A stretch of DNA of 64,000 nucleotides, taken from NCBI RefSeq assembly GCF_037975245.1, contig NC_092571.1, positions 6,432,501-6,496,500 of the forward strand, written 5' to 3'. This stretch comes from Apostichopus japonicus. Lineage: Eukaryota; Echinodermata; Holothuroidea; Aspidochirotida; Stichopodidae. A model generated the notes under the pieces. It saw nothing but the letters and a program-made list of their open reading frames with translations, searched no databases and was not told where the DNA came from. How positions within the stretch are numbered: the first letter of the stretch is position 1; every line of letters begins with the position of its first letter. Shown in pieces: positions 36,441-49,432 of this stretch. The position numbers and the translations under genes are program-made.

Positions 36441-38086
36441 TCGTATACCTTTCATAACAATTACACCCGTTTCATATTTACATTTAACCCTATACCCATC
36501 ACTATCTCCTCCTCCGCCCCTACCCGCTTATCCCATTCAATTCACAATAACTCGGCCATGTACTATTTCCGTACTATATAACTAAATGATAATAATTTCG
36601 ATAAATGAAAGTTCCGATTCGATGCTGTATGCACTAGTAGTTGTAATTCAGAGTCAAGCAGGCTGTATGGTCAGTCACATCTAACCGCCTAAAGTGAAAG
36701 GTATAAAACAAACGTTGCATTGATTACGAAAATTTACACTCAACTGAGACTAAAAGAGAGTGCGATGTCGGAGGGTCAGGATGAGTGGGGAAGGCAAAAC
36801 AAAATAAGTCAGTAGATGTTTCACTATGTTGAAAACAGTAATTCTACTAATTAGAATTTTTTTAAGTATAGATAGTAACAAATATAAGCAAACAAAAATC
36901 ACAGTATTGTATTCGCTTGCAAATTCGTATATTCTTTCTATGTTACCCTGCTAACCTCCGTCTGTGAGTCCTCGTATACAACTTACATTCATTCCTTGTG
37001 CCCATCTCCCAAAATAATAACAATAATAATAAAAGGAAAGATAATAATAACACCCATTGCAGTTCGAATCCTCATCCCATCATTCCTATTTAACTTAAAG
37101 GTAGCCTATGTTGTATAGAACCCAACTACAGCACGCTATCATTGAAAAGATTCTTGAGATTACGTAATCGACTTGCCTTGGTCGTAAAATGACCTCTTTT
37201 TACCAATTAGTCTGCAACGTCTGCCACATATTTTTTCTTGTAATGAGGGTCTTTGTGTGAACGCTGTATGATGAACTACACTGTAGACCTGAACATACTT
37301 ACACAGTGTTTACACAAAGAGCCTAATTGTTTTAAGAAGCTATGCATGCTAATTTTATAGCCTGTGGTCTATTTACGACCATTGCAGGTCGAATACGTAT
37401 TCACACAACTCTCCTAGCTATAGCGTACCAATAAAACAGATCTTTAAGCAAAGTAACTTTGGCAAAAATAAGGCATGAAAACTGCCCATGTGAAGGCAAA
37501 ATGTTTTGTAGACGTTCCAACGGGCTGGAGGTTTTATTGACCAAACCTCCGCAACAACAGCCAGATGGAGAGTAAACATATTAACGAAGTAGAAAATAGA
37601 TCAGAATTGGTATAATTGTTCCCCAAACGAGTCATTAAAACACTGTTTCAAGTTCTGGTATAGGAGGGGTGGGATCAGATTTCTGTTTGCATGCTCTACA
37701 ATGAATGTCAATGAATGTATTGTGACGGAAATGTGGCAAATGCCGTTATGACGTTATGACTTTTATTTTAACAATATCCTGCTAAATCTAGTCTAATTTG
37801 GCTTTTATAAAATAAATATCAGTGATCGAAGCTCCCGCAAAGAGCTTTGTGAATAAAGAATACAGAATACGATCAACTTACCGTAATAAATGGTTTGAGT
37901 AAGCACTACGGAATACGTCAAAGAAAGCAAAACAATGACTTATAAAACTAAGATGAAATGATATAACCGAGTTTACTGAAGCGTTTTCCACTGTAATTTT
38001 GCTCAAATTTTTTAACAGTCAGTCCCCAAAATAAAGTAGGAGAACATTTATTAACGTAAAAGAACTTTCCTGAAGTGTATATTTCG
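36441..38086. other. unannotated AT-rich DNA
   Basis: I see no gene or mobile element here, apart from a short AAT-rich tract at about 37010-37050. It separates the satellites from the module array. Confidence 0.5.
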
Positions 38087-38305
38087 TTATGTTACAACCA
38101 TTTTTTCTAGACTACTCGGGACTACTGCGGGATCACAGTATGCTGTTTTGAATACAGTCACATCAAACATCTCTCCATTTTTAAAAGCAGTTAGTGACAT
38201 CGGTGGATATACGCCGTTGTCGTGAACCCACAGATATGTTATATCCGTCATTTCAATCAGATGTGTGTACATTATCGTTTGGAACCTGATTTTGTCTGTT
38301 GTCAG
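38087..38305 (-). CDS. intact terminal exon of the module family
   Basis: The minus-strand frame is open from an AG at 38306-38307 (CAAATAG then CTGACAAC) to TAA at 38087-38089, 72 codons. It reads DKIRFQTIMYTHLIEMTDI, then TYLWVHDNGVYPPMSLTAF, then KNGEMFDVTVFKTAYCDPAV and a Ser/Lys-containing tail. Decayed copies conserve KIR[FL]QTI, [WR][VI]HDDGxNIPxSLNA and DVAVxxTVYS[DE], so this is the shared reading frame. The W-x4-G-x-x-[IV]-P spacing in the copies recalls DM9 domains of invertebrate lectin-like proteins, but the DM9 PGKV segment is not evident, so that link is weak. Its own upstream exon would be 38579-38647. Confidence 0.55.
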   Translation of the reverse strand: MTTDKIRFQTIMYTHLIEMTDITYLWVHDNGVYPPMSLTAFKNGEMFDVTVFKTAYCDPAVVPSSLEKMVVT

Positions 38306-38578
38306 CTATTTGCTCACCAATCTTACCCATCTGCCAACCATTACCGATTTGCCCAACATTCTGTTACAGCTGTAACGTTAAAGAGCAGTTCTTTCTTGTT
38401 TAACATTAAAAATCTTTCATCTCATGAAAAGTTTTTCAGCGTTAGAATGTTTATTAAATTAAATTAATGTAGGCTATAACTATTGTGGTGGGATCACGAA
38501 CTCCACGGACGATGTCTTCACTTCATGTACGAATCCGTATATGTAGCTACTGCTACAATTTGTATCTTAGTATCTTAC

Positions 38579-38647
38579 TTTCTTTTATGAGGAACAGACA
38601 TAGGAAAATAGGATAACGTAATATAAGAACATTACTGTGTACTTCAT
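38579..38647 (-). pseudogene. first exon of the module with a stop near the donor
   Basis: The minus-strand frame starts MKYTVMFLYYVILFSYVCSS, a good secretory signal-like hydrophobic run, and then hits TAA three codons before the GTAAGA donor (intron G at 38578). It closely parallels the open exon at 57982-58051 (MKYTVPSYCTLF start). It is probably a decayed signal exon, unless the true donor lies elsewhere. Confidence 0.45.
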
Positions 38648-41600
38648 ACAACAAATTTCTTTTATAACGTAATCAACATGCGAGATCAGAGTAGACTGTT
38701 ACGATTACAGCTACATCAATTATCCCTTCATTCAACAGCCATTCATTCAATACAAAGCATTGCGTGACGTTGATGCATATCCGTCGTCGCAGTGAACTCA
38801 CGTGATAACATCAGTAATTATCAGAGATTTATGCATCATTGCTTGGGAACCCATAATTCATAGACCATCTTTTTGCTATTTACACCATTCTTATTCAATT
38901 GTAAGTTTTAAGATAATTTTTTTGTTTACAATTTTTCTCACTCGCTACAGTTGCGAGAAGTTGATTTTGTGTTTAAACGCGATTGAAACACATCAGTGCA
39001 GTGTATCACAACAAAACATTGGATTTGGACTAAAGTTTAATTTTCGTCTGTCCACTTGACACAAGAGACATTCCAATTTATTTACTCTTTTTCTATATTG
39101 ATATTAAAGTGGATACGTCTTTTATTACCAAACGCAGTCTGATTATGAACCCTGTTCAATCTTATAAGAGAGTATGCTGACTCATGCATCTGTCGTTAAG
39201 CACCAAATTTGCTACACTATTTTCAAAGATGCGCCCGATTTAGTATTGTACTGTTAATTATTCATTAAATAATTAGAAACATTTTACTCATTACTTCGCA
39301 AGTTTGATATTCAAAAGACGGGCATCTCTTCATTTCATGAAGAGTTTTTCACCATTTTTCTGTACATTGACTTAGTTTGACGTTTTCCTTTCTGAAGCAT
39401 CAATTAAACTCCATCAAGTGTGATATCACTTCATGTACTATAGTCTGTATATTTACTTATTGCTTAAATTTAAATGTAGGTATTCTAGTTAAAATGAACC
39501 ATCAAACACTGTGTTCATATGGGATAACGCGCTCGTCATAAAAAAAACCGCAAGGTTACATTGCACACGGCACTTTAACATTGTATTGTGCATCTCGTGA
39601 TATCTCGTACTATTAACGATTGATGCCTCTCTTTTCCTTCACAATGAGATGATATATATTATCCTTCTCGGAATCTCTGATGTACTTTACTATGTAGCCT
39701 AACAGGAGCAGAGGGAGCAGGAGGAACTTTCCCAGTCCGAATTTTTGAAATCGGTTTGTACTAAACAATAAAAAAAAACTTGAACCAAGAATGACGTAGT
39801 TAGAATATCAAAGATGATAGCAACCTTTTGCATCTAATCCCTCCTACCCAAGGATCTCTCCAGTTAGGCCCCTCCCCAAGATGGACAACATATGTGCCTT
39901 TACCACTTCCGCGACCTAATGACTCCAAGCTCATACTACATATAATTTAATTGGGGAAATCGCAGAACTAAGTTATGAGAGAAATTATTAATATTTTCAA
40001 CATTAACATGTCCAGAAAGAATGATTCAGACTGTGATAATTTGCTTCAATCAAAAATTCTTTTTTACTCCGTGAGTTCTCTAATTGGTCAAATTATTGAA
40101 GATTATGGACAAAGCGAAAAAGTACAATTGTATCAAACACTGGTACTATATTATCCGAGTTATCTAAAATGTTATACAATTCCCTTGTCACAAAAGAGTG
40201 TCTAAGCACGACTTAAGATATAGTACAAAATTACGGTACTTGCTTGTACATTACATTTGGAACTAAGAGACATTAAGGAACTAAGCTCTCAACTGTGATT
40301 AACTATGGTGTTCTAAAACTTATATGATACTAATGAAGCATCCGTGAAGAACTTGGTCTAGTTTGGTCTAAGAACTACACTTAAATGCTGATCCTTTATT
40401 GTTCAACACAACAACAAAAAACCTTTAGTTGCTTGACCATGTAGGACCAAAGGGCATAGTCTAAAACCGGCAAACAACCTTATTCCGTTTGTATTATCAC
40501 CATTTAACTAATCTAACTAATCTATATATAGCGTAGACTTAGTGCACAGTAATGTAGAAAAAACAGGTTGGTACGGACGCTTAGAAAAGACATGTAACTG
40601 AATCGACGTTTTTCATGAGATGCATCAAACATGAAATCCATAACATTTTAGCAGAAGTAGCGGAGGAATATTTTTAAATTTTCGTTCTATTATTACAAGA
40701 ATGAAAACAACGAAGTGTACATAATGTTGGTTCTTGCTTTTGAAATAAGGCATAGCTTATCCCTAGTAATACGTACAACGATCTATTGTATGTAATAAAT
40801 TTGTGACACTATAGAATCAATGACAATCCAAACCGATGAACTCATGATAGCATGTGTGAGTATGTACCGTATTTGCTGAGCCGTATATACACGGCCCTGT
40901 GCATATCTTTGGTATGTGTGTGGGCACTGCCTTCTTGTAACACCCATATCTCTAAAAGTGTGTCCGATTGGCAACCCTTATACTTGGCATGTTGGTTTCC
41001 CATTATAGACAGGGACTTTTTTTTGGTTTTATCGGTGTTCAATAGTCATCTGAATTGAACGGGATAAATCAGTGAAAACATTGTGCCTACCTTATTTCAA
41101 GAACGGAAAGATGTATGTAACCCATTCTGAGTTGGACAAACCACTTGATATTATTGTGACCACTATATCTAAGGATATGTAACATCGACAAGTCTCCCGT
41201 TTCATGAGAAGGTATTACTTTGATGATAAATGTATTGATATTTGTGAAGGTCAAAATTCATGAAAGGGTCAACAGTTTATGCAGCCTCATATGAAAAAAA
41301 TGTTTGCATGATATTTTACATATATTATAGATATTGTAACAAACTATGTCTGATAAGAAGGGGCAAAGGCAAGGAGAAATGAGATGGGAGGAACAGAACT
41401 GACACCGTTATCTAGCGTATTTCTTATTCAATTAGAACAAATAATAGATAAGCTGCTCAGAAATATTGCCTATCAAAACAAATTTCTCAAATAGAAGCTT
41501 AGCTGAGTTTCTGCTGATGCGTTGCCGCTCTTGTTTACCCGTTGCTGATAACGCGTTCGTTGATCTAATATAGGGCACGCTCTCCCATGTGAACACAGTG

Positions 41601-42154
41601 TTACCCGAGGCTTTTTATAGAACCAACAGTTGAAGAATATAAAATAACATATCTGACGTTACAGAAGTGTACTTCATACAACTACACTCTCAATTTGCGA
41701 CACCAGAGTATGTATATTCATTCAATACGTGTCATTTGGGAAACGTGAGTGCATATCCGACGTTGTAGTTTACTCACGTGACATCAATTCCGTCTCTAGT
41801 TTTATTACCATTCCTTTGTTTACTATTTTTTTACCCGTTACAGTTAAAGAAGTTCATTTGTCATCATTAATGGTTATTAATGTCACTCGAAACCAATTTT
41901 AATTCGTTATAATGAATTATTAATTCGCAACAAACAAATTAAAAATGTATTCGAATGAATTAAAATATATTTCGAATGGCACTTATGGGCTTTCGTAGAC
42001 ACATGGGTGTTTCCCTGTTTGTTTGTTCATTGACTTAATTTACAATTGTCATTTTTTGCAGCATTTACTTGACCACTTCATGTAAATTTCTATATATACA
42101 TTGCTACTTATTCAATTTAACTGTACGTCTTCAACTTAAGATAAAATGACTCAC

Positions 42155-42234
42155 TCGGTTCTTTATGTTGATGGAGAATACAGAAAAAAAGAAGAGAAAA
42201 TAACGTTAACTAACCTTACAGAAGTGTACTTCAT
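42155..42234 (-). pseudogene. first-exon copy, signal-peptide-like
   Basis: The minus-strand frame begins MKYTSVRLVNVIFSSFFLYS, then PST and a stop, shortly before a GTGAGT donor-like site. The conserved MKYTSV start and hydrophobic run identify it as a copy of the module's first exon. The plus-strand frame through it is antisense noise. Confidence 0.4.
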
Positions 42235-43000
42235 TGAACCGTTTGATACTTATTACTTACTGACTTACTTGCATTTAAGGTTCGACAAGGGAGTTAACGT
42301 CTGGTGTCAATACAAATGTCATTGTTATTTTACCATCAGCCATTGGGGTTAGACTCAAACATGTGTAAGTACTGTATACATTTCCTACAATGGTTTGATA
42401 AAGGAGAAATGTGGAGGGATTAATGAGGTTGATAAGGACTGAGATATGATCATGGTGTGTTTTATGGAGAGTTCACTACAATGATACTATACTTTAATCC
42501 GTCTTGCAGCGTGCACCCCTTCACATTCGAAGGTACCACATGTGCATTTAAACAGGAAAGTCATCCCTCTGTCATATAAATCAGAAGCTTTGCAATGCCA
42601 ATCAAACATTGCGTTGTTGAACAGTTTGAAACTAATGCTGAATTGAAGGAAGTGGGATGGACAAGGACACAGCGATGGTTCCAGGATTAACATGGTTTAC
42701 GTGGTCAACATTCTAGTAAAGCTACACTGAAAACCAACATCTTATGATTAACAATGTAAACAGTTAGTTAAGTCAAATGTTTGATGTGACTTCTTTAAAT
42801 AATTTTCCTTTAATTCTTTAATAAGAAGCTGGCTGTAGCCAGCGCAAAGGCGCCAAATCTGTTACACGGAGTTCTGCACACACCGGTACCAGATGTGGAT
42901 ATGAATAGAGCATCAACATAATGGCTGAAATAGCTTTTGCGTGTATCTACTGAATATAGTTTTACCGTAAGTGTTAAAAAAGTAAAATACACTTTCTTAC

Positions 43001-43085
43001 CTTCACACAGGTCTAAGTGTATTGTAAGCAAAAGTAGAAAAGGAAGAGCTTGGATGAGGTGAAGAAGGAAGAACAAAAGATAGAC
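43001..43085 (-). CDS. possible signal-peptide exon
   Basis: The minus-strand frame VYLLFFLLHLIQALPFLLLL continues TIHLDLCEG and meets a strong donor, GAAG|GTAAGA, with the intron starting at 43000. Strong hydrophobicity followed by Cys-Glu-Gly looks like a cleavable signal. An upstream ATG at 43108 is out of frame by one base across a poly-C run, where sequence length is unreliable. Its relation to the module family is unproven. Confidence 0.3.
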
Positions 43086-43850
43086 GGGTGGGGGGGGGAG
43101 GGGGGCATGGACTTGTAGTAATGTTACTCAAGTCTACATCTTTTTGTTAAAGTATTGTTTATCGTATGTATTACTTTATCATCACAGTCAAAACAATCTT
43201 TATAACAAATAATGTATATTGATGAATAGTCCTTAAACCATATTTATACACATGAATATCATTTGATTTAACATCATGTTTTATATGCATCAAACAAGAA
43301 CAAAATAGCTTCTCAATCCCGTAATGCCGTTCTCGAAATATATTAGTGCAAATTGTACTAACAGTAGAATTTGAAAAAGCAGGTGTCCACAGATGCGCAA
43401 GGCTACGTAAACAGTTTTTCTTTATGTTTCTTATCATGTATATACCTAGGTCTGATAACTGTTCTACTCTACGAAGCTCTAGAGAGGACATAGGAAAAAT
43501 AATTATATTGCGTACGTATGTGATAATTCAATATTGGCCTACATGCAAGATACGCGCATATATATACGTTTTACTATATTATAATATAATTATACTTCTC
43601 GTTCACTGTACCTTGCATGTATCAATCATCCAACTACAGAAGTCAAGCTTAGTTATACGATTGAGCCGCGGACTAAAAAATGCCGGAGACAGACAAGGTA
43701 CGTTAGGGTTAGACTAACACTACAGGTATGCATCTGCCTAAAATACAAACGAACAAGTTCATCTCTCTCCATCTTTGAAATGAAGACGAAATAAAAACAC
43801 GTACGTTTGTACTGAGGCTTACATTCGTTATAATTATCAGTAGTGAGTAT

Positions 43851-44138
43851 TACGTACGTACGTACGTACGTAGTAACTATTACGTACGTACTTATTTTCA
43901 CGTACGTACGTAATAATACCATGTATGTACGTACGTACGTAATATTATCACGTATGTACGTTATAAATATTACGTACGTACGTAGTAATTATCACGTACG
44001 TACGTCATACATATCATGTACGTAAGTAATACATATCACGTACGTACGAATTATTTATCACGTACGTACGTAACAAACATCACGAACGTACGTACGTACG
44101 TACGTACGTACGTAGTATTACTACGTACGTACGTAATA
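43851..44138. repeat. ACGT (TACG) tetranucleotide array with regular AT-rich spacers
   Basis: Runs of the self-complementary unit ACGTACGT alternate with short spacers such as AATAATAC, ATATCAC and AACTATT about every 25-35 bp. Both strands look alike, so frames on both are open (Thr-Tyr-Val repeats). These are not genes. Confidence 0.95.
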
Positions 44139-44623
44139 ATTTATTTAACCATGTCCTATCTAGATCTTCGTACTACTCTCAATACAGTAGTAATACAACT
44201 TTTATAATGTCAATTCAAAGTACAATCATATACTCAAGCAGTTAATTGTAAGTCACAAAATTAAAGAAAAAATATTTGCTTTAGTGTAATTTGTACAAGA
44301 TGTATAAGCTTCCATGACCATCTCGTAAACGCCATATTAGAATTTCAAGAAAGTTTGATTACTTAGGGGTTAACATTATGTTCCTCTTTCACAAATGTTA
44401 AATCATTTTAACATTCAATAATTCTTTAAATTTATATGAACATCTACAATTGTGTGATTTTGATGACGTCGTTTTTTTATTTGAACAATAAGTCACGAGA
44501 CATCTTTGGATCACAATAAATACATTTTACCACTACCGTAGTTTAGATTTGAAAATCGCTTAACTTCACATGTCTGTAAAGGCAGCATTTGCTATAACCC
44601 TCAACTGAAATAATATGTCTTAC

Positions 44624-44709
44624 CAACTCCTGTAGCGAAAATAATATTATAATAATGTAAGGATAAAAAGGAGGAGAAGGGGAAAACCGTCACTGAAACT
44701 ATACTGCAT
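44624..44709 (-). pseudogene. first-exon copy, signal-peptide-like
   Basis: The minus-strand ATG opens MQYSFSDGFPLLLLFILTLL and then TAA, with GTAAGACAT immediately after the exon (intron G at 44623). The donor and position in the module match the family. The stop makes it a likely relic, unless splicing uses the TACAG six bases upstream of the donor. Confidence 0.4.
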
Positions 44710-45448
44710 TACTCAAATGTAATAGACTACGTTACAAAAATATTTTTAGTAAATGTACTCAAACGCTCGGGATCAGATTTTTATCACCTCTCACGGAAGT
44801 AAATTACGTTCTTATGACTCTGAACGTAAAGTGGGTCCATTTTTATTACCTGCTGCAGTGGATCCGAAGATGTGTAGGCTGAACTTAATTGGCTGTTGCC
44901 AATCTACAAATACGTCATTATTTCCAAACAGAGCATTGTTAAATGAGTCCTGTGTATTTAATATCCATCAAACTTCAGTGAGCATATTACTCATTATTTT
45001 TTCGTATCATTATCATTCTTAAAGTCATATAAACATTTATAGCTTCTCTTTCTAACGTTCACACTCCCAGAAACCCCTTTTGCAATCATGAGTACGCATG
45101 TCTATTTCCATTACTATAACTTTTTAATTTCACTCAGGTGATTGCTGAAGGAAACAATTCATCGCCGTACAAAACTGACTTGTACATCTCGTTTTCCCTA
45201 CTACCGTATGCGAATTGAATCTAACGTTAATTTTAGTAGTATATGTATGTATGCGTGTATGTATGCGTGTATGTACGTGTGTATGTATGTATTTTAGATC
45301 CTCCTGCAAGCAGGAACTAGCGAAGAAGCCATTGTTGGCTTATCAAAGCCTCAAGCTGACCGTAGTCAGCCTCTTAGATTCATATTTTAACGTCCATGAT
45401 TATGAATTGTCAATTGTCAACAACTCTGTAGTCGTGTTGCCTCCATAA

Positions 45449-45930
45449 GACAATCGGGCAGCTTCTTGTTTCCTTCGTATTGTCTTCGTGAGGCGAAAAT
45501 GCCAGATGGCACCGATGATCACACGAAGTTAAAACGAAGATGACACGATTTGATAATATGCCCTCACGATGGCCTTACGAAGGGCAAAATGGACACACAA
45601 AATTCAACACGAAAATGAACCTTCGCATGGTCTTCCGGTAATGTTTTGGCATGCCAAAGATTTTGCTACCGTTCACGAAGTTGCTGCCGGAGCCTGAAAA
45701 ACTCCAGCGGCGGTCATGCGATGGCTTAAGATGCCATCACGAATGGCCCGATGTTTTTACGATCAGAGTCGAATTTGAACATTTTCTTTATCGTGTGTCC
45801 ATCTGGTGTCAACTTCGGGACAGTTTGACGCCGGCATAACTGGATGACATACGTTAATCTTGGGGTTACTCGAACTCGGGACGTTATGATTGAAAGGCAC
45901 CGGCGTTAACCACTGAGCTAACACTCCCTT
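45449..45930 (-). mobile_element. tRNA-derived SINE
   Basis: The minus strand begins with a tRNA-like head: perfect A-box TAGCTCAGTGG (45920-45910) and B-box-like AGTTCGAGTAA (45876-45866), preceded by GGGAGTG. The body toward 45449 is rich in CGAAG motifs and is GC-richer than its surroundings. The B-box is degenerate, so this is an old SINE and not a functional tRNA. The 3' limit is approximate and no target duplication was defined. Confidence 0.55.
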
Positions 45931-46996
45931 GTACATATTTCACCCGGAAGTGGTGTCACTTTATATAAACAACTATATTATTATCGGGCTACTGATATAG
46001 CTCATTAAACTTAAAATTGTCTTAATCATCTCAAAATTGAACTAGATTGCCTCACCATTTTCCAAGACTTTTAGAAACAACAGAAAAACGATGACGATTG
46101 AAAAGGAGGACATGGAGACGAAAGGTAAAAAAGGAGAAGAAACAGCAGAAAGAGAAAGAGATGAACAAAACATTAAAGTATTGTTAAAAGTAATCTAAAT
46201 AAGTGTACATCTGCCGGTTAAAGTTATCAAAGTGCTAGAATATGTTTTATTTTACCGTCACAGCCAAATGAATCTTAACTATAACAAATACTATATAATG
46301 AGGAAGAGAGGATGAAACAAAGGGTCTAAAAATTGCACTAAGGCCTCAACGTGATCCCCTTGGCTTGAATATTTTATTTCCTTCTCTCAACATGCTGACA
46401 CAAGTTTTGGACATTCTCATATAAATCTCGACATACTGATACAGTTTTGGGCATTAACGAAACGTTGGCGCGCGCCGATGTTCCAAAATTATAGCACGAC
46501 GTCAATATTGTATCTAGCAAGCAATGTTGACATGACCAATGTAGTAATGGTATGCTGTTACAAGTTTTCGACATGCTGATGTTGAATTTGACATGTTGAT
46601 AGACGCAATGACGTATTGTATTATGTTTCGACATGTTCATATGGAATTGTAACATGTTGATATCGAATTGTAACATATTGATATCGATTTGGACATATAT
46701 ATATTAACTTGGACACTTCACTTTCTTTTTCGACATTTATGGAACGTTTGGCTCTCCGTATATATTTCTTAAGTGGCACAACTTTAGATCAAACAACGTA
46801 GCCTATATCATTGGTGTTCTCTGTTTGACACAACAGACATCTGCAGTGAATTCACTTCTTACTGTTCCGAATATAAGGGAATCCATGTGTTTTTATTGAC
46901 CCTTAACTAGCATATGCTGGGACAAGGACCCTACCAGATTAGAACATAGTACATAAGTATATCGACTACCTTACAAATAACGAAAAGCTCTTCTCT

Positions 46997-47498
46997 TTAA
47001 AGGGATATTCAGGTGGCAAACACTGTGACATTTACATGAACAAGAGAAATGTTCCATACTATTCGTTGGAAACCCCATCTCATTTCCCCTAATCCAAACT
47101 TTGGTTTATTTAATGTAACCTATTTTTGACTGCCTATGTCATTGATTCTCCACAGGAAAGGATTGCAATGAAGGCAAAAAGTGAAATATTCTTCAAAATT
47201 TTTGTTTTCCGATAATACTCTTCTTGTAGATTTTTCCTTGAAACCTGATACAATTGGCATGTTTGCTTAGCTGTCATGTTTTTTTCCTTATCAGAGTTGC
47301 ATGAAAATGCAAGTTTTGTGTACGTTCATTTCTACTATGTATAAGGGAGTTTAACGACTTCAAGAAAGCAAAAATATTTCCAGCTGAATTGCCGAGATGA
47401 CATCATTCACTCCTCTGTTGCCAGATTCATTCACAAAATACCACCAAAAACATATCTTCTCCATACAATTAACATTAGCCACTGGAATATTTCTTTAA
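46997..47498 (+). mobile_element. TTAA-flanked MITE, Kolobok/T2-like
   Basis: TTAA (46997-47000) followed by AGGGATATTCAGGTGGC pairs with GCCACTGGAATATTTCT followed by TTAA (47495-47498). The 17-bp inverted ends match at about 13 positions. TTAA duplication with AGG-type ends recalls Kolobok-group T2 MITEs. There is no coding sequence inside. Confidence 0.6.
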
Positions 47499-49360
47499 CT
47501 GGCGCCTGGTTTAATAAGTGTTGTTTTTTGCATTTTACTGTGAGTCATTACTTTCATGATTCATCGAATGAAAAGTTATCGACTGTTTGTCTGCACTGTG
47601 AAATATTCTAGAAGTTTCGGTACTATTGCCTTCATCGGCCGGGACTTCACTTCATGAGGTGTAAGTATACGTCGCTATTGCTCTTCTGTTTACTTAAAAA
47701 TAATCTCACTACTAGTATAGTTTTGCTGCGAGTCCTCAAATTAAAATAAATGTCTTACCCGATCCTTTCATGTAGAAAACAAAAGAAGGGAAAAAAGTTA
47801 TGAAAGCGTAATGAAGTGTACTTTATTTATGTAACAAATCTATTGTTAAAAAAATTCAATATGCGAAATCAGAGTATACTTTTATTACAAACAATGAAAT
47901 CGCAGTTAATCCATGCAGAGATGCGGTAGGTATATGGATTACCGATTGGAACCGTCACACCATCTACTCTTCTATCTCATTTATTCATCATCCGTGACCC
48001 TTGCAATTTAAAGATGATGATGTCGTTTACGCTTGTTTCAACATTTCTAGTCATGCAAAATCCAAGTTATCACTACTGTGGATCACGAGATATAGAGTGT
48101 TTTGTTATCTGAACGTTTAATTTGGACACGAACTTCCTTGTTTGTCAGTTTATTTGCTACTAACTCGAGAAATCTGCAGTTACCTACGTTCTTATATTCC
48201 CTTGTCAATTGGATCTATTTGTTATTACCATGTGATCACTGTGTGATATATTTTCTATGAGGGCAACTCTGCTTTGCTTAACCGAGTAAATATGTTGCAT
48301 GGCTACACCTTCGACTACTCCAGGAAGTTGGATCACAGTAGGGAGGTCTGTGATATCATCTAGGCAAATTCTCTTCGAAACTTTACTAGGCTTTTATAAT
48401 CTTCTTGTTGATTTCATCAGAAACCTGATACAATTGGAATGTTTGCTTAGCTGTCAAGACTCTCTGTACTTAGAAGTCTGTATATCAAAATTTATCTTTA
48501 TTATAGGAATAGTATTTTCCTCTGTGGATACATTGTAAAGAAAAACAAAGACATTTTCAACTATACTGTAATGATGACAAATATTCATTTTGCTGTTGAG
48601 GGATGCATTTAAAACAAATCATACAAATTAAAAGAAAACATTACATATGGAGATGAGAATTGACGAGGATGAAGTTTTCGCCTATAGATGCAGAACATAT
48701 TAAGCAACTAGCCAAAAAGCAATCATCCACCACAAAATACTTTAAGGTGTTCGGATTGAAATGAAATGTCTTACCAATTTCTGTTAGGGAGAAAACAAAA
48801 GACGAAGAAGATAAAGTTAACAAATGCCACAGAAGTTTTTTCTTTATATTACAACAGTGCTCTTATTAAAATAATGAACATGGGAATTTTGTATACTTTT
48901 ATTATACAGCCACATCACTCAGCATCCATGAAATCAGCATCCATAGAAATTAAAGCATTAAAGAAAAATCATTTGTTTACTACATTTGACTCCCGTGACG
49001 TTCGTTAAAAGTCCATTTTATTCCTACTGTAGATAACGGGATATAGAGTTTGTCACTACTGCTCTTTGAATTTGGACATTACCTTCCTTTCCGTCTCTTT
49101 GCCACTAACGACATCCAAAATTGATTAAATTATGACCCGACTGTATTTTCTAAAGAGATGTGGTAAACTTGAGTATATACAGTCATAGCTTGTCCCTCTT
49201 CCACCTCATCAATGTTCCACTGCTTTTTTTGTATGTAGAATGAATTAGTTTGAAGCTTTCATTGTTGCAGCAATAAGTTGAGCAAAAGTGTCTTGTCTTT
49301 AGCTAATGTAATAACGGTACTGTATATGCCTTGAAAGTACAATGAAATGTCTTGTCTTAC

Positions 49361-49432
49361 CGAAAGCTGTTGGAGAGAAAACAGAAGAAAAATATTAACG
49401 TAAATTAATGTTACTAAAGTGTAATTCTTCAT
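49361..49432 (-). CDS. intact first exon (signal peptide) of the module family
   Basis: The minus-strand ATG at 49432 opens exactly 24 codons, starting MKNYTLVTLIYVNIFLLF and ending SLQQLS, directly before GTAAGAC (intron G at 49360). A Lys-bearing start followed by a long hydrophobic stretch is a textbook secretory signal. Other copies share the MK(K)YT start, the Phe/Ser-rich run and the donor. Several other copies end in ...G|GTAAGA with phase 1, so this copy's phase may have shifted. The remaining exons of this copy are decayed. Confidence 0.5.

Noticed and set aside
34948-36455. Minus-strand frames of Leu-Arg or Ile-Glu dipeptide repeats, up to 228 codons
   Set aside because: They are a by-product of a 6-bp satellite being two codons long, with no start context, splice sites or complexity.
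39975-40205. A plus-strand 76-codon open frame
   Set aside because: The composition is compatible with protein, but there is no family match, splice support or conservation in other module copies.
42146-42352. A plus-strand 68-codon open frame, and a similar one at 48766-49008
   Set aside because: Both are antisense to module first exons, whose minus-strand starts and donors are conserved between copies.
43843-44207. Plus- and minus-strand frames rich in Thr-Tyr-Val
   Set aside because: They are translations of the self-complementary ACGT array and are equally open on both strands.
45866-45930. A tRNA gene
   Set aside because: The A-box is perfect but the B-box is degenerate and the acceptor stem does not close. 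A tRNA-derived SINE fits better.
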